Assembly: GCF_004569295.1 (NCBI RefSeq)
Contig: NZ_SPQC01000013.1
Coordinates: 1 to 58,656 of the forward strand
Length of the DNA stretch: 58,656 bases
DNA from: Rothia nasimurium
GTDB taxonomy: Bacteria > Actinomycetota > Actinomycetes > Actinomycetales > Micrococcaceae
Direction: 5' to 3'
The notes beneath the pieces are model-generated. The model did no database searches and was not told the DNA's origin. It was given only the letters and a program-made list of their open reading frames with translations. Position numbers and translations under genes: made by a program. Positions 45,408-52,453 of this stretch are shown here, in pieces (positions within the stretch are counted from its first letter, which is position 1; each line of letters begins with the position of its first letter).

Positions 45408-48239
45408 CTAGTGCCCCGCCTCGTGCCAGGAGCGGCCCCAGCCGACCTGGACATCCAGGGGGACGCGCAGGGAGGCTGACCCGCTCATTTCTTCAACCAG
45501 GATGGCCTCGGCGAGCTTTTCTTCACCCGCGGCAACTTCGAGAATTAGTTCGTCGTGTACCTGCAGGAGTATACGGCTGGCAAGGTTTTTGCGGCGGAGG
45601 CGCTCGTCGATGTTGATCATGGCGATTTTGATGATATCGGCGGCCGTACCCTGAATGGGTGAGTTGAGGGCTGCGCGTTCGGCGGCTTCGCGGCGCTGAC
45701 GGTTGGACGAGGCCAGGTCGGGCAGGGCGCGGCGGCGGCCAAACATGGTCTCGGTGTAGCCGGTCTTGTGGGCATCGCGCACGATGGAGCGCAGGAACCT
45801 GCCGACCTTACCGAAGCGCTGGAAGTAGTTGGTGCGCAGACTGGTCGCTTCGTCCACGCTGATTCCCAGCTGCTTTGACAGGCCGAAGGGTGAGAGGCCG
45901 TAGGCAAGACCGTAGCTCATGGCCTTGACCTTAGAACGCATCTCGAGGGTCACGTCTTCTGGCGCTACTCCGAACACCTCTGAGCCGACGAAGCGGTGCA
46001 GGTCCTCCCCTGCCTGATAAGCGGCGATGAGGTCTTCGTCGTCCGACAGGTGCACCATGATGCGCATTTCAATCTGGGAGTAGTCGGCGGTCAGCAGGGT
46101 GGTGTAGTCGGTGCCGTCGACCGGTTCGGGGGCCACGACAAAGGCGTCGCGGATCTTACGGCCTTCTTCGGTGCGAATCGGGATGTTCTGCAGGTTGGGG
46201 TCTGTTGATGAGAGACGACCGGTAGCCGCGACATTCTGCTGGTAGGTGGTGTGGATGCGGCCGTCTGCAGCGGTTGCCTTACCCAGCCCCTCAACAGTCT
46301 GCTTGAGCTTGGTGTAGTCACGGTAGGTTTGCAGCTCGCCCAGGAAGGAGGCCCCCTGGCTCTCGGGGTCTACCTGGCCGAGGATTCCCGCGAGCGAGTC
46401 GGCGTCGGTGGAGTAGCCGCTCTTGAGCTTGCGGGTGGCCGGTAGGCCCAGCTCGTCGAAGAGGACGCCCTGCAGCTGCTTGGGGGACGAGAGGTTGACC
46501 TCGTGGCCCAGAATTTCGTAGGCCGCTTCGGTGGCGCGGGTGACGTGTTCGCCGTAGTAGCCCTTGAGTTCCGAGATGGCACTGGCGTCGATTGCTACAC
46601 CGGCGATTTCCATGCGGGCCAGGGTGGACGCAGCCGGCAGCTCAATTTCTTCGTAGAGGCCAAGCTGGTTTTTGGCAACCAGGTCAAGGTGTAGGGCGTA
46701 GGCCAGCTCTTGTACGTGGCGGGCGGCAAGGGCCTGGTAGTCGGTATCGACGGCAGGTTCGAGCGAGAAGAGCTCCCCCTGGTCTTCCTGCTCGGGAGCA
46801 GCCGGGTAAGTCTGCCCCAGGTAGTCGCGGGTGAGGTCTTCGAGCATCTCGCGGTGACCGCGGCGGCGGGCGGTGGGGATGAAGCCACAGACGTAGGAAG
46901 AGAGCACCGGGTCTTCAATGACGCCCGCTAGGGGCAGGTCGTAGGCGGCTAGCGACTTAAAGTTCTGCTTAACATCGAAGGTGATTTTGGGGGCGGACGC
47001 GTCCCCCAGCCAGTCGCACAGAGCCGCACGGACGCCGTCCGCCTGCTTCTCAAAATCAAGGTAAGCTGCGCGGGCACCGGCAACCAGCATGAGGCCGTGC
47101 AGGGCCTGTCCGTGGGCTAGCCCCTTTTCACCGACCTGCTCATCAACCACGGGCCAGAGGGTGATGGCCTGCGCCAGGCGTTCAGGTACTTCAACCGGCC
47201 GCTCAACCGCCGCGAGCGCTTCGGGGGCAGCTGCCAGGAAGGCGGTGAGGGCGTCCGCGCTGGTGATGGTTTCTACCGCTTCGATATCAATCTCAACCGC
47301 AGGTGTAGTTTGCCCCATGCCCTCAAAGAGCTCAGCGACGCGCTTGCGAATGGAATTGAACTCTAGGTAGTCAAAGAGCTCTTCTAGCTCCTCAGTATTA
47401 GGGCCGTAGCCCTCAGCATCATCGAGGGTCACCGGCAGGTCAAGGTCGTCCACCAGGCGGTTGAGACGGCGGTTGCGCAGCACGTCGTCGATATGCTCGC
47501 GCAGGGCCTCGCCCTTCTTACCCTTGATCTTCTCGGCGTTGTCCAGCACGCCGTTGAGGTCGCCGTATTCGTTAATCCATTTGGCGGCAAAGCCAGGGCC
47601 TACGCCGGGCACGCCCGGCAGGTTGTCCGCCTGTTCGCCGGTGAGGGCAGCAAGATCGGGGTAAAGGTGAGGTGCAACCTTATACTTTTCCTCGACGGCA
47701 GCGGGGGTCATGTAGCGGATGCCCTTGGTAGGGCCGGTCGTGACCGGGTACAGCACAGTAACGGTATCGGTCACCAGCTGGAAGGCATCACGGTCACCCG
47801 ACACAATCTGCACCTCAAAGCCAGCCTCCCGCCCCTGACGGGTGTAGGTAGCGACAATATCGTCAGCCTCATAGCGCGGCAGGGTCACCGAAGGAATATT
47901 CAGGGCCGCCAGGGCCTTCTGAATCAGCTCGATCTGGCCAAAGAACTCCTGCGGGGTTTCATTACGCCCACCCTTATACTCACCGTATTCCTCGGTGCGG
48001 AAGGTTCCGCCAGAGAGGTCAAAGGCCACAATAATGTGGCTGGGCTGCTCATTTTTAATCAGGGAAATCAGGGTTGAGAGGAAGCCATGAACCGCATTGG
48101 TGTGCTGGCCCTCAGCATTCACAAAGACATCCACCGGGGTGCCGTAAAAAGAACGGAAAGCCAGGGAATGCCCGTCAATGAGCATGAGCTTACCGGGTGC
48201 AGGTGCAGAAATTTCAGGTCTAGTCATCACGCCTACCAT
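45408..48239 (-). CDS. polA: DNA polymerase I
   Basis: 943 residues. The N-terminal 5' nuclease has MLIDGHSLAFRSF, EADDIVATY, SGDRDAFQL and GVPGVGPGFAAKW (about 15-220). The middle 3'-5' exonuclease-fold domain (about 330-520) lacks the DxE exo I motif, so proofreading is probably absent, as in other actinobacterial PolA. The C-terminal polymerase has motif A ADYSQIEMRIMVHLSDD, O-helix KAMSYGLAYGLSPFGLS and motif C VHDELI. It fills repair gaps and processes Okazaki fragments. Several near starts exist (48239, 48227); none has a clearly better ribosome site. Confidence 0.96.
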   Translation of the reverse strand: MVGVMTRPEISAPAPGKLMLIDGHSLAFRSFYGTPVDVFVNAEGQHTNAVHGFLSTLISLIKNEQPSHIIVAFDLSGGTFRTEEYGEYKGGRNETPQEFFGQIELIQKALAALNIPSVTLPRYEADDIVATYTRQGREAGFEVQIVSGDRDAFQLVTDTVTVLYPVTTGPTKGIRYMTPAAVEEKYKVAPHLYPDLAALTGEQADNLPGVPGVGPGFAAKWINEYGDLNGVLDNAEKIKGKKGEALREHIDDVLRNRRLNRLVDDLDLPVTLDDAEGYGPNTEELEELFDYLEFNSIRKRVAELFEGMGQTTPAVEIDIEAVETITSADALTAFLAAAPEALAAVERPVEVPERLAQAITLWPVVDEQVGEKGLAHGQALHGLMLVAGARAAYLDFEKQADGVRAALCDWLGDASAPKITFDVKQNFKSLAAYDLPLAGVIEDPVLSSYVCGFIPTARRRGHREMLEDLTRDYLGQTYPAAPEQEDQGELFSLEPAVDTDYQALAARHVQELAYALHLDLVAKNQLGLYEEIELPAASTLARMEIAGVAIDASAISELKGYYGEHVTRATEAAYEILGHEVNLSSPKQLQGVLFDELGLPATRKLKSGYSTDADSLAGILGQVDPESQGASFLGELQTYRDYTKLKQTVEGLGKATAADGRIHTTYQQNVAATGRLSSTDPNLQNIPIRTEEGRKIRDAFVVAPEPVDGTDYTTLLTADYSQIEMRIMVHLSDDEDLIAAYQAGEDLHRFVGSEVFGVAPEDVTLEMRSKVKAMSYGLAYGLSPFGLSKQLGISVDEATSLRTNYFQRFGKVGRFLRSIVRDAHKTGYTETMFGRRRALPDLASSNRQRREAAERAALNSPIQGTAADIIKIAMINIDERLRRKNLASRILLQVHDELILEVAAGEEKLAEAILVEEMSGSASLRVPLDVQVGWGRSWHEAGH

Positions 48240-48306
48240 CCTACCGCCTGCCCCTGCCCTACGATATGAAGGCAGACAATCTCCCCCTATTTTCTAAGGA
48301 GCACCC

Positions 48307-48735
48307 ATGACTGAGACCCAGGAGCAGGACGCCCGCTACCAGCAGATACTTGAACAGCTAGGGACAGGGGCCCTGGCGCAGAAGCTGGGTATCACTATTC
48401 TCGAGGCCTCCCCCGAACTAACCGTCGCTACCATGCCGGTGGAGGGCAACACCCAGCCGGTGGGCCTGCTTCACGGGGGTGCTTCTGCCGCCCTGGCAGA
48501 AACCCTGGGGTCTATCTCCGCTTTTCTTTCGGTGGCAGAGCAGAAGAAGGCTGCTGTGGGCGTTGATTTGAACATCACCCACCTTCGCTCGGTGCGCTCC
48601 GGTACCGTCACCGCGACCTGCCGGGCGGTCAAGCTGGGCCGCACCGTCTGCGTCCACGCTATTGATATCACCGACGAGGCGGGCAAACTCATTGCCACCG
48701 CCCGCATCACCAATAACATTATCAACCTGCCCTAG
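48307..48735 (+). CDS. PaaI-type hotdog thioesterase
   Basis: 142 residues. Hotdog fold with the PaaI/DHNA-CoA thioesterase motif GLLHGGASAALAETLGS (active-site acidic residue in AETLG) and NITHLRSVRSGTV. Likely hydrolyses an aryl- or acyl-CoA, perhaps 1,4-dihydroxy-2-naphthoyl-CoA of menaquinone synthesis, but substrate is not determined by sequence. Excellent ribosome-binding site (AAGGAG) six bases before the ATG. It diverges from polA with 67 bases between. Confidence 0.87.
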   Translation: MTETQEQDARYQQILEQLGTGALAQKLGITILEASPELTVATMPVEGNTQPVGLLHGGASAALAETLGSISAFLSVAEQKKAAVGVDLNITHLRSVRSGTVTATCRAVKLGRTVCVHAIDITDEAGKLIATARITNNIINLP

Positions 48736-48849
48736 CGGTCTACCCTAGCCCCGGTGTCTGCCCCCTAACTCCGGGCGGCCCGGGCGGCGTCCTGATAAAC
48801 TGGCAGTCCGTGCAAACGCACACAAGACCACACAACACCAAGGAACCCC

Positions 48850-50118
48850 ATGAAGAAGATTCCTCTGCTCGTGTGGATTATCGTCGCAATCCTCGGCGGT
48901 ATCCTCATCGGTGCCTTCACCCCCGGCCTCGTCTCCGGCGTCAACGACGCCCTGGGAACAGCCATTCCCACCGACTTCGTCGTCCAGCTCTTTGTCTCCT
49001 TCTCCACCGTCTTTAGCGCCTTCCTGAGCTTCGCGATTCCGCTGATTATCATCGGCTTCATCGTGCCCGGTATCGGCTCACTGGCCAAGGGCGCAGGCAA
49101 ACTGCTCGGCACCACCGTAGCTCTCTCCTATGCTTCATCTATCGCAGCGGGCTTCCTTGCCGTAACCGTGGCCCACTTCCTCTACCCCATCATCCTCAAG
49201 GGCCAGCAGCTCACCGCCTTCGAAAACCCCGAAGAAGCCCTCTCAGCCGGCTACCTGGAATTCACCCTTGACCCCATCATGTCGGTCATGAGCGCCCTGA
49301 TTCTGGCCTTCATCATGGGCCTGGGCATCACCGCCCTGAACAGCAAGAACATGCTGAACCTCTTCCAGGACTTCCAGACCATCATCGAGAAGCTCCTGGG
49401 CTACGTCATCATCCCCCTGCTGCCCGTCCACATCGTCGGTGTCTTCGCCAACATGACCATGGCAGGCCAGGTCGGCCAGATTCTTGCAGTCTTCGGCAAG
49501 GTCTTCATCATGGTCATCATCCTGCACTGGGTCATGCTGGCTATCCAGTACACCGTCGCCGGCGCCGTCTCCAAGCGCAACCCCATCACCATGCTGCGCG
49601 GCATGCTGCCCGCCTACTTCACCGCAATCGGCACCCAGTCATCAGCCGCCACCATCCCCGTGACCGTGGCGTCCGCTAAGAACGTGGGCATCAAGGGCAA
49701 GATCGTGGACTTCGCGATCCCCCTCTGCGCCACCATTCACCTTTCCGGCTCCATGATTACCATTACCTCCTGCGCGGTTGCTGTGGTGTACATGACCAGC
49801 GGCTCCCTCAGCATCACCGCCATGATCCCCGTGGTTCTGGTTCTGGGCCTCATGATGGTTGCAGCTCCCGGCGTGCCCGGCGGTGCCGTGATGACCGCTA
49901 TCGGCCTGCTCCAGTCCATGCTGGGCTTCGATGAGTCTATGATCGCCCTGATGATTGCCCTCTACTTGGCCCAGGACTCCTTCGGCACCGCCACCAACGT
50001 CACCGGCGACGCCGCTATCGCCTCACTCACCGAGCGCGTGGCTAGGGCCTTCGGCGCGGACGAGGACGACCTGCCCGAGACCGACGAGCTCAACGGCAGC
50101 CTGGCAGCAGCCCACTAA
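48850..50118 (+). CDS. Dicarboxylate/amino acid:cation symporter (DAACS family)
   Basis: 422 residues. About eight helices and two re-entrant loops. The serine-rich hairpin GTQSSAATIPVTV and the later AQDSFGTATNVTGDAAI (the family's NMDGT/NVTGD region) define the GltP/DctA/SstT superfamily. It imports C4-dicarboxylates, glutamate, aspartate or serine with Na+ or H+. The C-terminal tail is acidic. Codon use is notably C-ending compared with neighbours, suggesting high expression. A small membrane protein gene follows after 24 bases. Confidence 0.9.
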   Translation: MKKIPLLVWIIVAILGGILIGAFTPGLVSGVNDALGTAIPTDFVVQLFVSFSTVFSAFLSFAIPLIIIGFIVPGIGSLAKGAGKLLGTTVALSYASSIAAGFLAVTVAHFLYPIILKGQQLTAFENPEEALSAGYLEFTLDPIMSVMSALILAFIMGLGITALNSKNMLNLFQDFQTIIEKLLGYVIIPLLPVHIVGVFANMTMAGQVGQILAVFGKVFIMVIILHWVMLAIQYTVAGAVSKRNPITMLRGMLPAYFTAIGTQSSAATIPVTVASAKNVGIKGKIVDFAIPLCATIHLSGSMITITSCAVAVVYMTSGSLSITAMIPVVLVLGLMMVAAPGVPGGAVMTAIGLLQSMLGFDESMIALMIALYLAQDSFGTATNVTGDAAIASLTERVARAFGADEDDLPETDELNGSLAAAH

Positions 50119-50142
50119 CCTCCAGTTCACGAAAGGCTCACC

Positions 50143-50313
50143 ATGACCGCAGCACGCCGCAAACTCATCGGCAATATCTTCCTGGTACTGACCCTCATCT
50201 TCACGGTGACGACCCTGAGCCAGGGCGGCCTCTGGTGGGCCGCTGTGACCGTCAGTGCCGCCATCACCCTCTGGGGAATCGGAACGAAGAGCGACCACAA
50301 GGACGCCCTCTAG
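50143..50313 (+). CDS. 56-residue two-helix membrane protein after the DAACS symporter
   Basis: ATG at 50143, TAG at 50311-50313, with GAAAGG 7 bases before the start. It starts MTAARRKLIGNIF; helices are at about residues 9-26 (NIFLVLTLIFTVTTL) and 30-47 (LWWAAVTVSAAITLWGIG), with a short charged tail KSDHKDAL. It lies 24 bases after the symporter and before a strong shared terminator, so it belongs to the same transcript. The family is not recognised. A stabilising or regulatory partner of the symporter is a guess from position. Confidence 0.75.
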   Translation: MTAARRKLIGNIFLVLTLIFTVTTLSQGGLWWAAVTVSAAITLWGIGTKSDHKDAL

Positions 50314-50325
50314 CGCCCCGGAAGA

Positions 50326-50371
50326 GGGGCGGACGCCTACCTCACCGGCAGGCGTCCGCCCCCTTTTTTTT
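50326..50371 (+). terminator. Strong terminator after the symporter operon
   Basis: Stem GGGGCGGACGCCT / AGGCGTCCGCCCC (13 bp, exact) with an 11-base loop followed by a run of eight or more Ts. The stem is an inverted pair of the recurrent octamer GCGGACGC/GCGTCCGC. Confidence 0.92.
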
Positions 50372-50380
50372 GGGATACAG

Positions 50381-50417
50381 CAAAGCCCGCTCCAGCAACA
50401 TGCTGAGGTGGGCTTTG
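50381..50417 (-). terminator. Hairpin downstream of pdtaR
   Basis: CAAAGCCC / GGGCTTTG outer stem and CAGCA / TGCTG inner stem. There is no T-run on the minus strand, so termination is likely but weakly supported. Confidence 0.5.
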
Positions 50418-50439
50418 TTACAGGCTAGGGGGTGCTGCC

Positions 50440-51054
50440 CTACTGAACCTGCTTGACGATGGTTTCGGCGACCTCGCGCATGGAGAGGCGGCGATCCATG
50501 GAGGTCTTCTGAATCCAGCGGAAGGCCTCGGGCTCACTCAGGCCCATCTTGGTCATCAGCAGGGACTTAGCGCGGTCAACCAGCTTGCGGGTCTCGAACT
50601 GTTCCTTGATGCTGGTGACCTCGTCCTGAAGGGCACGGATCTGCTCGTAGCGGCTAATTGCCACCTCGATGGCGGGAATCAGATCGTTGGGGGTGAAGGG
50701 CTTGACCACGTAGGCCATGGCGCCTGCTTCGGTGGCGCGGTCTACCAGTTCTTTCTGACTGAAGGCGGTGAGCAGGACGACCGGGGCCAGCTGCTGCTCG
50801 CTGATTTGGCCGGCTGCTTCGATGCCGTCCATGATGGGCATGTTGACATCCATGAGCACCAGGTCGGGGCGGTGCTCCTCGGCCAGTTCTACAGCCTTTT
50901 TGCCGTTGTCGGTTTCGGCGATGACGTTGAAGCCCTGGTCTTTGAGGATTTCAACGATGTCGAGGCGAATGAGCGCCTCGTCTTCAGCGACGACGACGGT
51001 GCGTGCGGGCTGCTGATCGTGGTTCTCGGGCTCCTGGGTGGTCTGCTCTGACAT
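50440..51054 (-). CDS. pdtaR: ANTAR-domain response regulator (PdtaR-like)
   Basis: 204 residues. Receiver domain about 18-135 with acidic pair AEDEAL, phospho-acceptor Asp69 in VLMDVNMP, Thr in LLTAFS and Lys in VVKPF. A coiled linker (RYEQIRALQDEVTSIKEQF) leads to a C-terminal ANTAR RNA-binding domain (about 148-202: VDRAKSLLMTKMGLSEPEAF and RWIQKTSMDRRLSMREVAE). ANTAR proteins bind paired hexaloop hairpins in nascent RNA to prevent termination. The cognate kinase PdtaS is not in the window; in mycobacteria it is encoded elsewhere too. The 51055-51262 spacer holds its promoter and that of tRNA-Leu. Confidence 0.93.
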   Translation of the reverse strand: MSEQTTQEPENHDQQPARTVVVAEDEALIRLDIVEILKDQGFNVIAETDNGKKAVELAEEHRPDLVLMDVNMPIMDGIEAAGQISEQQLAPVVLLTAFSQKELVDRATEAGAMAYVVKPFTPNDLIPAIEVAISRYEQIRALQDEVTSIKEQFETRKLVDRAKSLLMTKMGLSEPEAFRWIQKTSMDRRLSMREVAETIVKQVQ

Positions 51055-51262
51055 ACCCTGCTCCTTAGGTCGTTTCAGCGTTTGGTTGAGGTTCGCTATC
51101 TATTTTCGCACGCGCACAACCTTGTGGACGTGCATGCAACGGGTGACGGTGCGTACCCTCTTCGATTCCCATCATAGTCGGGAGCGGGCACTTTCTTCCA
51201 GGGTAAGGGCCGATTGGCTTTTAGCGGGCAAAAACGTGTATTGTAGAAGAGCTTTCGCACTT

Positions 51263-51342
51263 GCCCAAGTGGCGGAATTGGCAGACGCGCCGCACTCAAA
51301 ATGCGGTTCTTCGGAGTGTGGGTTCGAGTCCCACCTTGGGCA
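51263..51342 (+). tRNA. tRNA-Leu (CAA)
   Basis: Acceptor arms GCCCAAG / CTTGGGC, D-loop GGAATTGGCAGACGC, anticodon stem CCGCA / TGCGG with loop CTCAAAA (anticodon CAA, 51297-51299), a short variable arm TTCTTCGGAGT, and T-loop GGTTCGAGTCC. The 3' CCA is not encoded (A-C-A follows). A weak promoter TTGGCT (51214) and TATTGT (51239) precedes it. Confidence 0.95.
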
Positions 51343-51351
51343 CAAAACAAG

Positions 51352-51392
51352 CCCTCGACCTGGTGAAATATTCAAGGTCGGGGGTTTTGCTT
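51352..51392 (+). terminator. Terminator after tRNA-Leu
   Basis: CCCTCGACCT / AGGTCGGGGG stem with one G-U and a 13-base loop, followed by TTTTGCTTTT. Confidence 0.75.
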
Positions 51393-51445
51393 TTCCAAAC
51401 AGGCTGTTTTGACTGCCTTTAGACAGCGAACGGCACAAAATCGGA

Positions 51446-51669
51446 TTATAGGACATAACGGGTGCCCCACCCCGGGAAGTTTTGAGGTGAATCTGAGCAT
51501 TGACGTCTATGCAGGCTTGGCCAGATACCGCCGGGTTTTTCTCACAGTGCAACCCTTGTGCTGCCTGTGTCCATAAGTGAGCGTGCTTGATATCGCTGAG
51601 CGTGCGTTTACCCGGTGCACATTCGGCGATTTAGTTCATGCGAGTAGGGACACACCTTCTGTCCTATAA
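51446..51669. repeat. 224-bp segment bounded by terminal inverted repeats (possible MITE or IS remnant)
   Basis: TTATAGGACA (51446-51455) and TGTCCTATAA (51660-51669) are exact inverted repeats. Reading inward, the two ends agree at about 15 of 19 bases (TTATAGGACA-TAACGGGTG versus TTATAGGACA-GAAGGTGTG). The interior has no convincing ORF on either strand. It starts about 100 bases downstream of a tRNA gene, a frequent insertion site. Confidence 0.4.
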
Positions 51670-51671
51670 CT

Positions 51672-51793
51672 GAAAATCCGCCCACCCCGAAGGGTAGGCG
51701 GGCTGGTGAGGATACAAGACCGAAGCCAGGCTTTAATCTTGTGGTTCCTACGGCGGTTCGATTCAAAACCAAATCTCCGGTCCTGAATCACCA
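51672..51793 (-). ncRNA. Candidate structured small RNA (~120 nt)
   Basis: On the minus strand a -10-like TAGACT (51805-51800) would start a transcript near 51793. It opens with GGTGA (51792-51788), which pairs with TCACC (51709-51705), closing a three-way junction. Arm 1 is GATTC...GAATC with inner GACC/GGTT; arm 2 is ACAAGA...TCTTGT. Immediately after comes a terminator, CCCGCCTACCC-TTCG-GGGTGGGCGG, then ATTTTC (51701-51672). No ORF or downstream minus-strand gene fits a riboswitch role, so a free small RNA is more likely. No match to a named RNA family was recognised. Together with the segment at 51446-51669 this explains most of the 51343-51919 gap. Confidence 0.5.
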
Positions 51794-51919
51794 TTAACCA
51801 GTCTACACCTGTCAGTCAGGTTAAAGTTCATTCTTCAACCAAAATAGGCAACTATGACCCCTATATGACGAAGAACTTTCCCGCAGGCAACCAGCGGCGG
51901 CGGGCGTCCTAACGCTCCG

Positions 51920-52363
51920 CTACCGCCTTAAGGCGGGCCAGACCGTGCTCGAAGTCCGCGCCATACGCTTCTGCATATTAAAGACCTTAAACATCACCTT
52001 CATCATCAGGTTCTGCTCGCCGCTCATCGACCACGACACCGCGGTGCCCTCGCCAACCTGCTGTAGCTTAAAGTGGCTGCGGTTCTTAGCGGCCCAAGAC
52101 TTGATGAATTCGATATCAACCTCAACCAGGTCGTCCTGCACGGTCACCACGGTCGTGCGGCCCTCGCCGGCCTTCTTATTGCCCACCCAGGCCATCTTTG
52201 CGCCGACGCCACGTTCAGCACCGGAGTAGGTCTGCTGCATAGCGGAGTCAAGCTCCTGCCAGGGTGACCAACTCCCCCAGGCGTGCAGATCCTCAATCAG
52301 GGCGCGAACCTGATCAACGGGAGCATCAATAGCGGTGGAGCGAGTGAGTAAAGTATTTGTCAT
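51920..52363 (-). CDS. SRPBCC-family lipid/polyketide-binding-like protein with C-terminal frameshift
   Basis: About 147 codons from MTNTLLTRSTAIDAP. An START/SRPBCC hydrophobic-cavity fold is suggested by VDQVRALIEDLHAWGSWSPWQELD near the start and the late GTAVSWSMSGEQNLMMKVMF. In the present frame it ends KRMARTSSTVWPALRR. A +1 reading from about 51960 gives ADFEHGLARLKAVAER and then TAG at 51911-51909, the normal family ending. A single lost G in ATGGGCGCGGAC would explain it. Only the last helix is altered, so partial function is possible. The start is uncertain (52372 or 52363), without a clear ribosome site. Confidence 0.75.
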   Translation of the reverse strand: MTNTLLTRSTAIDAPVDQVRALIEDLHAWGSWSPWQELDSAMQQTYSGAERGVGAKMAWVGNKKAGEGRTTVVTVQDDLVEVDIEFIKSWAAKNRSHFKLQQVGEGTAVSWSMSGEQNLMMKVMFKVFNMQKRMARTSSTVWPALRR

Positions 52364-52384
52364 GTCAACCATTCTGCCCAGACG

Positions 52385-52424
52385 AAGGCCCCGCCCCTTC
52401 ATCGTAATGAAGCGGCGGGGCCTT
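52385..52424 (-). terminator. Terminator downstream of pyk
   Basis: AAGGCCCCGCC / GGCGGGGCCTT stem (11 bp) topped by CTTCA / TGAAG; followed on the minus strand by CGTCT only. It overlaps the upstream region of the SRPBCC gene. Confidence 0.65.
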
Positions 52425-52453
52425 GATGTCAGCTCCTAGGAGCGGGCTAACCC

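Noticed and set aside
51750-51775. T-loop-like GGTTCGATTC suggesting a second tRNA near 51.7 kb
   Set aside because: The flanking bases do not form a T-stem, and no acceptor or anticodon arm can be drawn.
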